DNA of 64,000 nucleotides from Phyllobacterium calauticae (GTDB lineage: Bacteria > Pseudomonadota > Alphaproteobacteria > Rhizobiales > Rhizobiaceae), in contig NZ_JAGENB010000007.1 of assembly GCF_019991125.1 (NCBI RefSeq), positions 108,781-172,780 on the forward strand, in the 5' to 3' direction. Under the pieces are notes generated by a model, which was given only the letters and a program-made list of their open reading frames with translations, did no database searches and was not told the DNA's origin. Positions 34,535 to 43,998 of this stretch are shown here, piece after piece. The position numbers were made by a program, and so were the translations under genes. Each line of letters begins with the position of its first letter. The stretch's first letter is position 1.

Positions 34535-36247
34535 TCAATGGCTCTCACGCGGTATCCCGGCACCGCGACACCCCACCAGAAAATCAAGGTCAGCCCCGCG
34601 GTCAGCCTGCAGAACACGCTCTGTATAAAGATGCTGGTACCCGCCTTCCATTGCCGGGACAGGAGCCTGCCAGGACTGACGGCGCAGGTCCAATTCAGCG
34701 TCAGACACATCCAGATGAAGTTTGCGTGCTTCGACGTCGAGTTCGATGAAGTCGCCGTTGCGCACCAGGGCCAGCGGACCGCCGACGGCCGCTTCCGGTG
34801 CGACGTGGAGGACAACCGTCCCGAATGCCGTCCCTGACATACGGGCATCGGAGATACGCACCATGTCGCGCACGCCCTTCTGCAGCAGCTTCTGCGGCAG
34901 AGCCATGTTGCCGACCTCGGCCATTCCAGGATACCCCTTGGGGCCGCAATTCTTCAATACCATGATGCAGGTTTCGTCAATATCCAGCGCCGGATCGTCA
35001 ATGACGGCCTTGTAGTGGTCGATGTCTTCAAAAACCACGGCACGCCCGCGATGGCGCATGAGTTCAGGCGATGCAGCGGAGGGCTTTATGATCGCGCCCG
35101 AGGGCGCAAGGTTGCCGCGCAACACAGCTATGCCGCCTTGCGCCGTCAAAGCTTTTTCCGTCGGACGGATAACTTCCGGATCGAAATTTTCCGCCTGGGC
35201 AATGTTTTCGCCCACGGTTTTGCCGGTGACGGTCATTGCATCAAGCTCGATCAGGGCAGCTATCTCTTTCATGACGGCCGGAAGTCCGCCTGCGTAACAG
35301 AAATCCTCCATCAGGAAACGCCCCGATGGCATGAGATCAAGGATGGTGGGAATGTCGCGCCCGAACCTGTCCCAATCGTCGAGTGACAATTCGCAACCGA
35401 TCCGTCCGGCAATGGCCAGCAGATGAACGACGGCATTGGTCGAGCCCCCGATAGCCCCGTTTATCCGGATGGCATTGGCAAAGGCCTCGCGCTTCAAGAT
35501 CGCCGAAAGCCGCAGATCTTCATGCACCATCTCAACGATACGGCGCCCGGTCATGCGGGCAAGGCGTGCGCGATGCGCATCGACCGCCGGATAGGCGGCA
35601 TTTCCCGGCAGGGCAATTCCCAATGCCTCAACCATCGATGCCATTGTCGACGCGGTGCCCATGGTCATGCAATGTCCCGGCGACCGGGACATGGCACTTT
35701 CAGCATTGGCAAACTCCTGTTCGCTCATGACGCCTGCCCGGACATCCTCCGAGAATTTCCACACATCCGTTCCCGAACCGATCTGCTTTCCCTTGAAGCG
35801 GCCGTTCAGCATGGGGCCGCCCGATATCACGATGGACGGCAGGTCGCAGGATGCCGCGCCCATGACCAGGGATGGCGTGGTCTTGTCGCAGCCTGCCATG
35901 AGGACCACGCCGTCCATGGGATTGCCCCGGATCGATTCCTCGACGTCCATCGACGCCAGATTGCGAAACAGCATCGCCGTTGGCCGCAGATTGGATTCGC
36001 CGCAGGAGAAGACGGGGAATTCCAGCGGCAACCCGCCCGCCTCCAGCACGCCCGCCTTGATATGTTCGACGAGACCGCGGAAATGCGCATTGCACGGCGT
36101 GAATTCAGAAAATGTATTGCAGATACCGATCACCGGACGGCCATCAAAGGCATCATCCGGCAATCCGCCATTTTTCATCCAGCTGCGATGGATGAATGCA
36201 TCCTTGCCGTTGCCGCCAAACCAATGCTGGGATCGTCTCTTCGTCAT
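34535..36247 (-). CDS. IlvD/Edd-family sugar-acid dehydratase
   Basis: A 570-residue iron-sulfur dehydratase of the IlvD/Edd family, pentonate/hexonate branch. Cluster and metal cysteines are in ICNTFSEFTPCNAH, MAGCDKTTPS and CGPKGYPGMAEVG. It would convert a sugar acid such as L-arabonate to the 2-keto-3-deoxy acid. The ATG at 36247 begins MTKRRSQHWFGGNGKDAF, the usual start of the arabonate/xylonate-type enzymes; an upstream in-frame start is unlikely because it would run into the SDR gene. It is the last gene of the araFGH-epimerase-SDR-dehydratase operon. The precise sugar acid is inferred. Confidence 0.9.
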   Translation of the reverse strand: MTKRRSQHWFGGNGKDAFIHRSWMKNGGLPDDAFDGRPVIGICNTFSEFTPCNAHFRGLVEHIKAGVLEAGGLPLEFPVFSCGESNLRPTAMLFRNLASMDVEESIRGNPMDGVVLMAGCDKTTPSLVMGAASCDLPSIVISGGPMLNGRFKGKQIGSGTDVWKFSEDVRAGVMSEQEFANAESAMSRSPGHCMTMGTASTMASMVEALGIALPGNAAYPAVDAHRARLARMTGRRIVEMVHEDLRLSAILKREAFANAIRINGAIGGSTNAVVHLLAIAGRIGCELSLDDWDRFGRDIPTILDLMPSGRFLMEDFCYAGGLPAVMKEIAALIELDAMTVTGKTVGENIAQAENFDPEVIRPTEKALTAQGGIAVLRGNLAPSGAIIKPSAASPELMRHRGRAVVFEDIDHYKAVIDDPALDIDETCIMVLKNCGPKGYPGMAEVGNMALPQKLLQKGVRDMVRISDARMSGTAFGTVVLHVAPEAAVGGPLALVRNGDFIELDVEARKLHLDVSDAELDLRRQSWQAPVPAMEGGYQHLYTERVLQADRGADLDFLVGCRGAGIPRESH

Positions 36248-36266
36248 GATAAATGCTCTGTCTTTG

Positions 36267-37049
36267 CTAATTGTTCGGGTGTTGCTGCTGGCTGAGACCG
36301 CCGTCCACGACAAGGCAGGCGGCGTTCATGAACGGGCACTCATCGGAAATCATGAACACAGCCGCCTGCGCGATCTCCTGCGGGGAGGCGATGCGCCCGC
36401 CCGGATGAAGGGCGAGTGTCTTAGCGCGCGCCGCAGCCGGGTCTTCAAAGCTGTTCCAATAGTCGAGCACCTTCTGCGTTTCCACATAGCCGGGTGCCAG
36501 CGCATTCACCCGCACCCCTTTGCCCGCATATTCGAGTGCAAGCGATTTGGTCAGGCCAAGCAGGGCATGTTTGGCGACCGGATAGGGAAAAGTCTGCGGT
36601 ATGATCGTAAAGCTGTGCGTCGAGGCGATGTTCAGGATGACGCCGCCGCCCTGCTCCAGCATCGATGGCAGTACAGCCTTGCTGCAGTTCCACGCGCCTT
36701 TGACATTGACATCAAAGTTGCGGTTCCACTGCTCTTCCGTGGTTCCGAGAGGGGTGGAGAACACATTGATGCCGGCATTGTTGATCAGGGCGTTGATCGC
36801 GCCGATTTCAGATGCAGCCTGATTGACGGCGGCAAGAACAGCCGCAGCATCGCTGATATCAGCTATGGCAAATCCAACGGAAATTGACCTTGCCCGCAAT
36901 TCATCTACCGCGCTTTCGAGCAATGCACGGTCCCGATCGATGAGAAAAAGCCGGGCACCTTCCGCCAGGCACGCCTCGGTGATTGCCAGACCAATCCCCT
37001 GCGCAGCGCCTGTGATGACTATCCTTTTTCCGGCAAGTCGGTTCGTCAT
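36267..37049 (-). CDS. SDR-family sugar dehydrogenase
   Basis: A 260-residue short-chain dehydrogenase/reductase. The cofactor motif is TGAAQGIG (near 13-20), followed by NNAG near 92, a catalytic Ser in LNIASTHS, and YPVAK with the catalytic Tyr and Lys near 155-159. Placed between an aldose 1-epimerase and an IlvD-type dehydratase, it most likely oxidises the aldose at C1 to a lactone, the first step of an oxidative pathway. It overlaps the epimerase gene by four bases. Confidence 0.9.
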   Translation of the reverse strand: MTNRLAGKRIVITGAAQGIGLAITEACLAEGARLFLIDRDRALLESAVDELRARSISVGFAIADISDAAAVLAAVNQAASEIGAINALINNAGINVFSTPLGTTEEQWNRNFDVNVKGAWNCSKAVLPSMLEQGGGVILNIASTHSFTIIPQTFPYPVAKHALLGLTKSLALEYAGKGVRVNALAPGYVETQKVLDYWNSFEDPAAARAKTLALHPGGRIASPQEIAQAAVFMISDECPFMNAACLVVDGGLSQQQHPNN

Positions 37050-37960
37050 GGCACTTCACTCCCATCAAGAATTGTCAGTGATAGTCCGCCGCTGATTTCC
37101 TCCGCCGGAGCCAGCAATGCGAGCCCCATGGGATCGGCTTCGACCGAGGCCAGCGCATTCGGCGTATGGCTCATCGGCTCGAAGCAGAAGAAACTGCGGT
37201 CAGTGTCTGGCGCAAAGAGCATGAACCGCGCGAAGACTTCCATGGCTTCCAAGCTGAGAGAAAGGTTGTGCTCCGGCCATGCAATGGTGGCCTTGCCGTC
37301 CCAACCCTCGAATGCGTTGTTGATCCAGCGATCCGGTAGCGACGTTGAACCTGCAAAAACCATATCCTCAGGCGACGCTTCAAGGGTATGTGGAAGATGC
37401 GATGGCGCCTCCGTCCACCAACGGACTGCCGATGCCTTCAAGGTCGTTTTGGGCGTTCGCGGAAAAAAGGGATGAAATCCAATACCGAAAGGCAGTGTCT
37501 CGTCGCCGCTATTGGTTATGGCAAGCTGCATGTCAAGCGTGGTGCCCGTGAGCCGGATTGTTTGCATTGCCCTGTAAGCATAAGGGGAATTTTCATCCGC
37601 CTTCCTGCTGAATTCCAGTGTCACCGCTTCAACCGATGCCTCCAGCACATTCCAGTCGCCAAGCCAGCCGTCACCATGGAGATAAAGGCATTCCTGCGTA
37701 TTCGGAACGAATGATCGACGCTTGCCGCCAAAGTGGAAACCGTTGCCGGCGACCCGGTTGCCGATTGGAACAAGCGGAAAACATGCCGCCCGTTGCACCG
37801 TGAATTTCTGTTCCGTCCCGGTGTAAGGGCGCAGAAAGAAACGGCCATCCGACGTCTTGCCATCCACCACCGCGCCGCCCTTTGAGGCGACGCGGACAGT
37901 CATATGCGCATTGTGCAGGACCAGAAAATCCGCTGGGGCTGACTGTTTCCCGGATGGCAT
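37046..37960 (-). CDS. Aldose 1-epimerase family protein
   Basis: A 304-residue galactose-mutarotase-like protein. The family stretch around the catalytic histidine, FGIGFHPFFPRTPKT, is near residue 165, and the likely catalytic Glu lies toward the C-terminus. It would interconvert alpha and beta anomers of the imported sugar, feeding the correct anomer to the dehydrogenase. It lies one base after araH and overlaps the SDR gene. Confidence 0.88.
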   Translation of the reverse strand: MPSGKQSAPADFLVLHNAHMTVRVASKGGAVVDGKTSDGRFFLRPYTGTEQKFTVQRAACFPLVPIGNRVAGNGFHFGGKRRSFVPNTQECLYLHGDGWLGDWNVLEASVEAVTLEFSRKADENSPYAYRAMQTIRLTGTTLDMQLAITNSGDETLPFGIGFHPFFPRTPKTTLKASAVRWWTEAPSHLPHTLEASPEDMVFAGSTSLPDRWINNAFEGWDGKATIAWPEHNLSLSLEAMEVFARFMLFAPDTDRSFFCFEPMSHTPNALASVEADPMGLALLAPAEEISGGLSLTILDGSEVP

Positions 37961-37961
37961 T

Positions 37962-38912
37962 TTATCGCCTGATGAATGCGCTGGACCGCAGATTGTCGAG
38001 CATCACCGCCAAGAGCAGGATGAGGCCGCGCACGATATACTGATAGAAGGCGGGAATGTTCATGAGGTTCATGACGTTCTCCGCAATGCCCATGATCATC
38101 ACGCCCACAATGACACCCGCCATCGTGGCTCGTCCGCCCGCAAGCGATACGCCGCCGAGAACACAGGCGGATATGACTGAAAGTTCAAGGCCGACTGCCG
38201 CATTCGGTTGACCTGACGTAATACGGGACGCGAGCAATATCCCCGCCACGGCACAGACCACACCTTGCAAGGCAAAAATCCAGATTCTGGTCTTGTCGAC
38301 ATTGACGCCGGCCAGGCGCGACGCCTCCGGATTGCCGCCAATGGCCAGGGTATTCTTGCCGAAGACCGTGCGGTTCAAGACAAAGCCAAAGATCACGAAG
38401 AGGCCAGCAAGTATCCAGACCGGCGTCGGGATGCCGAACAATTTCGAGAGCGCCAACTGATAGAAACCCGGATCATTGATGCCTATGGCGCGCCCATCCG
38501 ACGATATCAGGGCAAGGCCGCGCACAATCTGCATGGTCGCCAATGTGGTGATGAGAGCGTTGATCCTGAACTTTGCAATGACGAAGCCGTTGACGAACCC
38601 GACGAACGCACCGCACAGAAGTGCTGCACCGATCCCTACCAGTATTGATCCGGTGGTGTTCGACGCCATGACAGCCACCATCCCGGTGAAAGCCGCAGTC
38701 GAGCCGACCGACAGATCGAAGTCCCGCGCTGCGAGACAAAACATCATGGTGCAGGCGACAATCCCCACCGTAACCACCGACTGCAGCAGGCCAAGCATAT
38801 TGCGTTCGGTCAGGAAATTGGGAACCAGCAATGCCACGATCGTGAAGGCCACGATGAAAATCAGGACGATGCCCTGGTCCCCCAGCAAAATCTTCTTCAA
38901 CTGATTGGTCAT
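37962..38912 (-). CDS. araH: Arabinose-type ABC transporter permease
   Basis: A 316-residue permease of the ribose/arabinose family (CUT2) with about ten hydrophobic segments. Characteristic stretches are LAARDFDLSVGSTAAFTGMV, NALITTLATMQIVRGLA and FGKNTLAIGGNPEASRLAGV. The frame opens earlier, at a TTG at 38933, but the ATG at 38912 has GAGG seven bases ahead and follows the araG stop by ten bases. With AraF and AraG it forms a single-permease importer, probably for L-arabinose; related sugars such as D-galactose or D-fucose are possible. Confidence 0.88.
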   Translation of the reverse strand: MTNQLKKILLGDQGIVLIFIVAFTIVALLVPNFLTERNMLGLLQSVVTVGIVACTMMFCLAARDFDLSVGSTAAFTGMVAVMASNTTGSILVGIGAALLCGAFVGFVNGFVIAKFRINALITTLATMQIVRGLALISSDGRAIGINDPGFYQLALSKLFGIPTPVWILAGLFVIFGFVLNRTVFGKNTLAIGGNPEASRLAGVNVDKTRIWIFALQGVVCAVAGILLASRITSGQPNAAVGLELSVISACVLGGVSLAGGRATMAGVIVGVMIMGIAENVMNLMNIPAFYQYIVRGLILLLAVMLDNLRSSAFIRR

Positions 38913-38922
38913 GCCTGTGTCC

Positions 38923-40434
38923 TCAATACGCAATTTCTGTTGGCTGCTTCACGTCCGGAAGCGCCGCTGCCAGGATCGCATTTTCTTCAAACTGGTCACG
39001 GTTCAACCCGGCCGCGATTTTCCCGGCGCACATGACCAGGATACGGTCACAGATACCCATCACCTCGGGCAGTTCGCTCGAAACCACGACGATGCCCATC
39101 CCGCTTTCGGCAAGTTCGTAGAGAATCTCGTAGATTTCGGACTTGGCGCCGACATCGATGCCACGCGTCGGTTCATCGACGATCAGGACCTTCACACCCT
39201 GCTCCGCCAGCCAGCGGCCCAATATGACTTTCTGCTGATTGCCGCCGGAGAGGTTGACGATGTCCTGCTTGCGCGAAGGGGTGCGTACCTTCAGGCGCTT
39301 GATGAAGGTTTCCGCAACCTCCACCTCCCTCTTCCGGTCAAGCAATCCGAACGGGCTGTAATGGCGGCGTGACGAAACATTGATGTTCTCTTCGATCGAG
39401 CGCCCCTGGAGAATACCGTCATGCTTGCGGTCCTCCGAGCACAGAACAATCCCCGACCGGATCGCCTGACGCGGGTTCCCGGCTTTCACCTGGGCACCGT
39501 CGATCGAGGTTGCACCGGAAAACTGCGGATCGGCCCCGAAGACCAGTCGCATCAGTTCGGAACGGCCCGCACCTATAAGGCCGAAGAAGCCGACAATCTC
39601 GCCGGCGCGCACATCAAAGCTCGCAGGCTCCGGCAGGCGTTCTCCGGAAACATTCTCCACCTTCAGACGCACGGCGCCTGCCTCACGGCCGCGCCAGCCC
39701 CAGATATCGTTGATTTCCCGCCCGACCATTTCGGCTACGATCTGATCACGCGTTACACCTTGCAACGTCTCATGGTGTGCTGCGAGCTTGCCATCGCGCA
39801 AAACCGTCAAACTGTCGCAAAGCCTGAAAACCTCATCCAGCCGATGCGAAACATAGAGGATAACCTTGCCTTCGGCCCGCAAGCGGTCAATCAGCGTGAA
39901 AAGAATTTCACTTTCGCGGGAAGAAAGCGAAGAGGTCGGCTCATCAAGGGCAATCACCCGTGCATCGAGCATCACTGCCTTGGCGATTTCCACCATCTGC
40001 CGTTCACCGATGGACAGCGCCTTTACCTTCTGGCGCGGGTCGATATCGATTCCTGCATTCTTCAGTTTTTCGGTGACATCGGCGAACATTTTTGCAGAGG
40101 CAACTACACCCGCCTTTGCCGGGAATCGGCCTAGATACAGGTTTTCCGCCACGGTCAACTCGGGCACGAGCTGCAGCTCCTGGTGGATGACGATCACACC
40201 ATGTTCGAACGCGTCTCTTGAAGAGCCATACGCCTGAACGTCGCCGTCAATGCGTATTTCGCCCTCGTTGGCATGCTGATCTCCGGACAGAATTCGGATG
40301 AGGGTTGATTTACCGGCACCGTTCTCACCCATCAATCCATGCACGGCACCCTTGCGTACATCGAAACTGATGCCGGATAGCGCTTTCACGCCGGGATAGG
40401 TCTTCGTAAGATTTGAGAACTGTAAAAACGACAC
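38923..40434 (-). CDS. araG: Arabinose-type ABC transporter ATP-binding protein (two ATPase domains)
   Basis: A 503-residue tandem ATPase of the CUT2 family. The first domain has GENGAGKSTLIRILSG (near 36) and LSIGERQMVEIAKA. The second has the degenerate Walker A GLIGAGRSEL and a clear signature NLSGGNQQKVILGRWLA with Walker B IVDEPTRGIDVGAKSE. The GTG start at 40434 follows GGAGGGG. It is placed between araF and araH, the order of E. coli araFGH. Confidence 0.9.
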   Translation of the reverse strand: MSFLQFSNLTKTYPGVKALSGISFDVRKGAVHGLMGENGAGKSTLIRILSGDQHANEGEIRIDGDVQAYGSSRDAFEHGVIVIHQELQLVPELTVAENLYLGRFPAKAGVVASAKMFADVTEKLKNAGIDIDPRQKVKALSIGERQMVEIAKAVMLDARVIALDEPTSSLSSRESEILFTLIDRLRAEGKVILYVSHRLDEVFRLCDSLTVLRDGKLAAHHETLQGVTRDQIVAEMVGREINDIWGWRGREAGAVRLKVENVSGERLPEPASFDVRAGEIVGFFGLIGAGRSELMRLVFGADPQFSGATSIDGAQVKAGNPRQAIRSGIVLCSEDRKHDGILQGRSIEENINVSSRRHYSPFGLLDRKREVEVAETFIKRLKVRTPSRKQDIVNLSGGNQQKVILGRWLAEQGVKVLIVDEPTRGIDVGAKSEIYEILYELAESGMGIVVVSSELPEVMGICDRILVMCAGKIAAGLNRDQFEENAILAAALPDVKQPTEIAY

Positions 40435-40499
40435 GTGGCTTCCCCTCCAGCTTGGCGGCGGAACAAACCGCCGCCAGGGATTTCAATATACGGCGAGGA

Positions 40500-41492
40500 T
40501 TACTCGATACCGAGTTCCTTGCGCACCTGCTGGAAGGTATCCCGCTTGGCGAGAGCGCCCGATGTCAGGGTAAGCTTTTCCGGCTGCTTGCCGTTCGCCA
40601 CCCACTCATACATGTTGGTGGCGGTCTCATAGCCATGACGCTTGGGGGAAATGATAACAGTCCCGACAAAACCGGTAGCTGTCGGCTTCTTGAACTCGTT
40701 GATCGCCGAGTCCGCCCCGCCGATGCCAACGCCGATCACACCGTCCGCCGGAATGCCCACACTCTCCGTCGCGCGCACAGCGCCGAGCACCGCCTCATCA
40801 TTGAGGCCGAAAGCGACCCACTTCTTGATACCGGCATGCGCATTCAACACCACGGTTGCAGCATTCAGAGCAGCTTCGGTGTCCGTCTTTGCCTGCGGGG
40901 CCGGAAAGATATTCTCAGCCTTGAAGCCATTTGCCTTCAGCACCGAAATGGCACCCTCGACACGGTCAACGGCCGTCGGCAGCTGATCGTAGGAAACGCG
41001 AATGGCCCCCACTTCTTCCGGCTTCCAGCCGCGTGCCTTCATCTCGTCAACGATGCCCTGCCCGACGGCTTCGCCGATCTTGGTGGCGGAAATCCCCATA
41101 TGCGGCACATCCTCAAGCGGTTTGCCGGCTGCATCGACCAAACGGTCATCGACCGTCATCATCTTGAGATTGTTCGCAGCCGCCTTCGCCACAATGCCCG
41201 GTCCGAGCTTCACATCGGGCGTGCAGACGACAAAGCCCTGAGCGCCTTGCGCGCCAAGATTGTCGATTGCCGACATCAGCTTCTCGCCATCCTCAGCGCC
41301 AATCTTGACGAGGGTAAATCCCTTCTCCTTGGCTGCCTGGTCGGCAAATTTCCACTCATCCTGGAACCAGGGCTCCTCCGGCTGTTTCACGATGAATCCG
41401 ATTTTGGCATCCTGCGCACTGGCAGGAACCATGGACACGACAGACATCGTTGCGAGTGCGCCGGCGAGAATCGCCGTCTTGATTAAATTCAT
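40500..41492 (-). CDS. araF: Arabinose-type periplasmic binding protein
   Basis: A 330-residue family 2 sugar-binding protein. A Sec signal (MNLIKTAILAGALATMSVVS, cleavage near ASA-QD) precedes KIGFIVKQPEEPWFQDEWKF, a hallmark of AraF that includes pocket residues. Other AraF-like parts are KIGAEDGEKLMSAIDNLGAQ and FGLNDEAVLGAVRATE. The ATG at 41492 is preferred over 41498 because GGGAGG sits too close to the latter. It is the first gene of the minus-strand sugar operon and faces a FadR-type regulator across an operator-like palindrome. Confidence 0.9.
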   Translation of the reverse strand: MNLIKTAILAGALATMSVVSMVPASAQDAKIGFIVKQPEEPWFQDEWKFADQAAKEKGFTLVKIGAEDGEKLMSAIDNLGAQGAQGFVVCTPDVKLGPGIVAKAAANNLKMMTVDDRLVDAAGKPLEDVPHMGISATKIGEAVGQGIVDEMKARGWKPEEVGAIRVSYDQLPTAVDRVEGAISVLKANGFKAENIFPAPQAKTDTEAALNAATVVLNAHAGIKKWVAFGLNDEAVLGAVRATESVGIPADGVIGVGIGGADSAINEFKKPTATGFVGTVIISPKRHGYETATNMYEWVANGKQPEKLTLTSGALAKRDTFQQVRKELGIE

Positions 41493-41510
41493 TGTCATTC
41501 CTCCCAAAAG

Positions 41511-41533
41511 CACGATCCCGTTTTCCGATCGTG
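41511..41533 (-). promoter_or_regulatory. Short hairpin in the araF leader
   Basis: CACGATC (41511-41517) and GATCGTG (41527-41533) are perfect seven-base arms with a nine-base loop, just upstream of the araF ribosome site. It may stabilise the messenger or be part of an operator. Confidence 0.35.
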
Positions 41534-41551
41534 ATGGTACAATTAATCATT

Positions 41552-41586
41552 TTTATCATACTCGTCAATTGCTCTGGTATGATAAA
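41552..41586. promoter_or_regulatory. Inverted-repeat operator between araF and the FadR-type gene
   Basis: TTTATCATAC (41552-41561) and GTATGATAAA (41577-41586) are exact ten-base arms with a 15-base spacer, in the divergent promoter region. It is the probable site for the adjacent FadR-type regulator. Confidence 0.6.
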
Positions 41587-41667
41587 TAGTCTATTGCTCG
41601 AGGGATTGGAATTCTCGACACGATGATCGATAAGGCTGTGACGCCGTTGCGTCACAGAGGGGAAGAA

Positions 41668-42429
41668 ATGATGAGCCAAACCACTGATCCGTCGACTGCA
41701 GGCGCGCAGAAAACACGCCGCCCCCGCGTGATGCCGGATGTGGTGCGCGCGCTTGCACGTGACATATTTGCCGGCCGTTATCCAAGCGGCAGCCTTTTGC
41801 CGCGGGAAAGCGACCTCGGCGACGCCTATGGCGTTAGCCGGACGGTTATCCGGGAGGCGCTGAAGGTTTTGGCCGCCAAGGGATTGGTCAGCAGCCGTCC
41901 GCGGATCGGAACAACCGTATGTGATCCGGATAACTGGAACATCATCGACCCCCAGGTGCTGGAATGGCATGCGCCGCACCTCCTGGACGACCGCCTGTTC
42001 GACGCCATCCTTGAAACACGCCGCGCCATAGAACCGCTGGTTGCGGAACTTGCAGCGAGCAGGGCCACGCTGCAGGAAATCGCCGATCTCGAACTTGCCT
42101 GGCAGGGCATGGCCGACGCAGCGAACGATGTGGAACAGTTCTCGCGTTCAGACATAGCGTTCCACCAGATTCTGTATGCGGCGAGCCACAACCCGGTGTT
42201 CCGTCAGATTGGCGGACTGATCGACGCGGCACTGAAATTCGTTCTCGAAACCACCGCCACCACTTCCAACGATCAGAGAAGCGAGGCGATCAAAGCGCAC
42301 CGCGCCATGGTCGAAGCATTGCGGATGCGCGACGCTGCCGCTGCACGCAAGGCCGCCAGTGACATCCTGGACCTCGCCGCACGCGATCTTGCCGCGGCAA
42401 AATCCATCAATGCAGGCAAAACCGTTTAA
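41668..42429 (+). CDS. FadR/GntR-family regulator (DgoR-like)
   Basis: A 253-residue regulator with a winged helix ([20 protein letters not shown] then [11 protein letters not shown]) and an FCD domain ([35 protein letters not shown]). The ATG pair at 41668/41671 follows GAGGGGAAG; the frame is open upstream but without such a site. It is divergent from araFGH and 14 bases ahead of dgoD, so it likely controls both, with a sugar acid as inducer, much as DgoR does for galactonate genes. Confidence 0.9.
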   Translation: MMSQTTDPSTAGAQKTRRPRVMPDVVRALARDIFAGRYPSGSLLPRESDLGDAYGVSRTVIREALKVLAAKGLVSSRPRIGTTVCDPDNWNIIDPQVLEWHAPHLLDDRLFDAILETRRAIEPLVAELAASRATLQEIADLELAWQGMADAANDVEQFSRSDIAFHQILYAASHNPVFRQIGGLIDAALKFVLETTATTSNDQRSEAIKAHRAMVEALRMRDAAAARKAASDILDLAARDLAAAKSINAGKTV

Positions 42430-42443
42430 AGGTCAGACAGACG

Positions 42444-43592
42444 ATGAAAATCACCGCACTCAAGACATTCATTGTTCCCCCGCGCTGGCTCTTTCTGAAA
42501 ATTGAAACCGACGAGGGTGTCAGCGGCTGGGGCGAACCCGTTGTCGAAGGCCGGGCGCACACGGTTGAAACCGCGATCACGGAACTTGCCGATTATCTGA
42601 TCGGCAAGGATCCGCGTCTGATCGAGGATCACTGGACGGTGATGTATCGCGGCGCCTTCTATCGCGGCGGCCCTATCCTGATGAGTGCGATCGCCGGTGT
42701 CGATCAGGCGCTTTGGGACATCAAGGGCAAAGCACTGGGCGTGCCTGTCCATGCGCTTCTCGGCGGCAAACTCCGCGACCGGATCAAGGTATATTCCTGG
42801 ATCGGCGGTGACCGGCCGGCTGACATCGCCGCCGGCGCCCTTGACGTCACCAGCCGCGGCTTCACCGCACTCAAGATGAACGGCACGGAAGAATTGCAGA
42901 TCGTAGACAGCCACGACAAGATCGATGCCGTCATCGAGCGTGTCGCGACTGTTCGCCAGGCAGTCGGACCGAACATCGGCATCGCCGTCGATTTTCACGG
43001 CCGTGTTCACCGGCCGATGGCACGGGCTCTGGTCAAGGAACTCGATCCCTATCGCCTGATGTTCATCGAAGAACCGGTGCTGAGCGAGAACCGTGAGGCG
43101 CTCAAGGAAATTGCCGCTTTTTCATCAGCGCCGATTGCACTGGGCGAGCGCCTTTATAGCCGCTGGGATTTCAAGAGCGTTCTTGAGCAAGGGGCCGTTG
43201 ATATCATCCAGCCCGACCTGTCTCACGCGGGCGGCATTACGGAATGCCGCAAGATCGCAGCCATGGCCGAAGCCTACGACGTGGCGCTGGCACCCCATTG
43301 CCCGCTTGGCCCGATCGCACTGGCAGCTTGCCTGCAGCTTGATGCTGTCAGTTACAACGCCTTTATCCAGGAACAAAGCCTCGGTATCCACTACAACAGT
43401 ACCAATGATTTGCTCGACTACGCCAAGGACAAATCCGTCTTTCACTACGAGGATGGTTATGTGGCAATTCCGGAAGGTCCGGGCCTCGGCATTGAAATCA
43501 ATGAGGAATACGTCGTCGAACGCGCCAAGGAAGGACACCGCTGGCGCAACCCGATCTGGCGGCACAAGGACGGCTCCTTTGCCGAATGGTGA
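42444..43592 (+). CDS. dgoD: D-galactonate dehydratase
   Basis: A 382-residue enolase-superfamily enzyme, the same length as E. coli DgoD. It begins [20 protein letters not shown]; the barrel carries the Mg-ligand and catalytic stretches [11 protein letters not shown] (near 180), FIEEPVL (near 210) and HCPLGPIAL (catalytic His near 285). It converts D-galactonate to 2-keto-3-deoxygalactonate. With AraFGH, the mutarotase and the SDR it implies that the island may also serve D-galactose. It is the last intact gene before the IS-rich zone. Confidence 0.92.
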   Translation: MKITALKTFIVPPRWLFLKIETDEGVSGWGEPVVEGRAHTVETAITELADYLIGKDPRLIEDHWTVMYRGAFYRGGPILMSAIAGVDQALWDIKGKALGVPVHALLGGKLRDRIKVYSWIGGDRPADIAAGALDVTSRGFTALKMNGTEELQIVDSHDKIDAVIERVATVRQAVGPNIGIAVDFHGRVHRPMARALVKELDPYRLMFIEEPVLSENREALKEIAAFSSAPIALGERLYSRWDFKSVLEQGAVDIIQPDLSHAGGITECRKIAAMAEAYDVALAPHCPLGPIALAACLQLDAVSYNAFIQEQSLGIHYNSTNDLLDYAKDKSVFHYEDGYVAIPEGPGLGIEINEEYVVERAKEGHRWRNPIWRHKDGSFAEW

Positions 43593-43600
43593 AGACGGGA

Positions 43601-43830
43601 ATGGTGATGTTCAAGGGCCGTCATTTTGATCGATCATTCTGCGATCCATCGCTGGACAATTCTGGTCAGTCCTAAATTGCATGAACGGTTCAATCGCAGG
43701 ACGCGCATTCTTACCCGCAACTGAAATTTCGACGAGACATATCCCATATAAAGACCCTCGGTTTTGGTGTGGTCGCAGCGGAAACAAACGTCTCATATAT
43801 TTGCTCGGCATTCTCACATCGGTCGTCGCT
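43601..43830 (+). pseudogene. Remnant of an IS6-family transposase with internal deletion
   Basis: From the ATG at 43601 the first codons read MVMFKGRHFDRS, the typical N-terminus of IS6-family transposases. Read in a second frame from about 43630, the DNA gives DHSAIHRWTILVSPKLHERF, then a stop and NFDETYI, which match the later HTH region and first catalytic Asp (DETY) of the same family. About 40 codons between the two parts are missing, probably lost at a repeated GATCGATC/GATCATTC sequence. The rest is decayed and the element is dead. It begins nine bases after dgoD. Confidence 0.65.
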
Positions 43831-43998
43831 CGCTCTTGAGCGATCTCCCAGCCGCCGCGCACTTGTTATCAAGCGGTGGCTTGCAGTGGAATGCGCATGT
43901 TGGGGTCAGAACAAGAGCTGTTCCCCCAGACACGCTAAGCTCGAACGGAAGAAGAACATCAAGCGGCGCGCAGGCTGCGCTCGGTCAGCCTTAAGGCT
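43831..43998. other. Unassigned DNA between the IS6 remnant and the ISKra4-like element
   Basis: No gene or repeat is recognised in this stretch; all frames are short or of improbable composition. It is probably further decayed IS DNA. Confidence 0.3.

Noticed and set aside
43611..43862. Minus-strand frame of 83 codons after dgoD
   Set aside because: It is antisense to the IS6 transposase remnant, which explains the DNA better.
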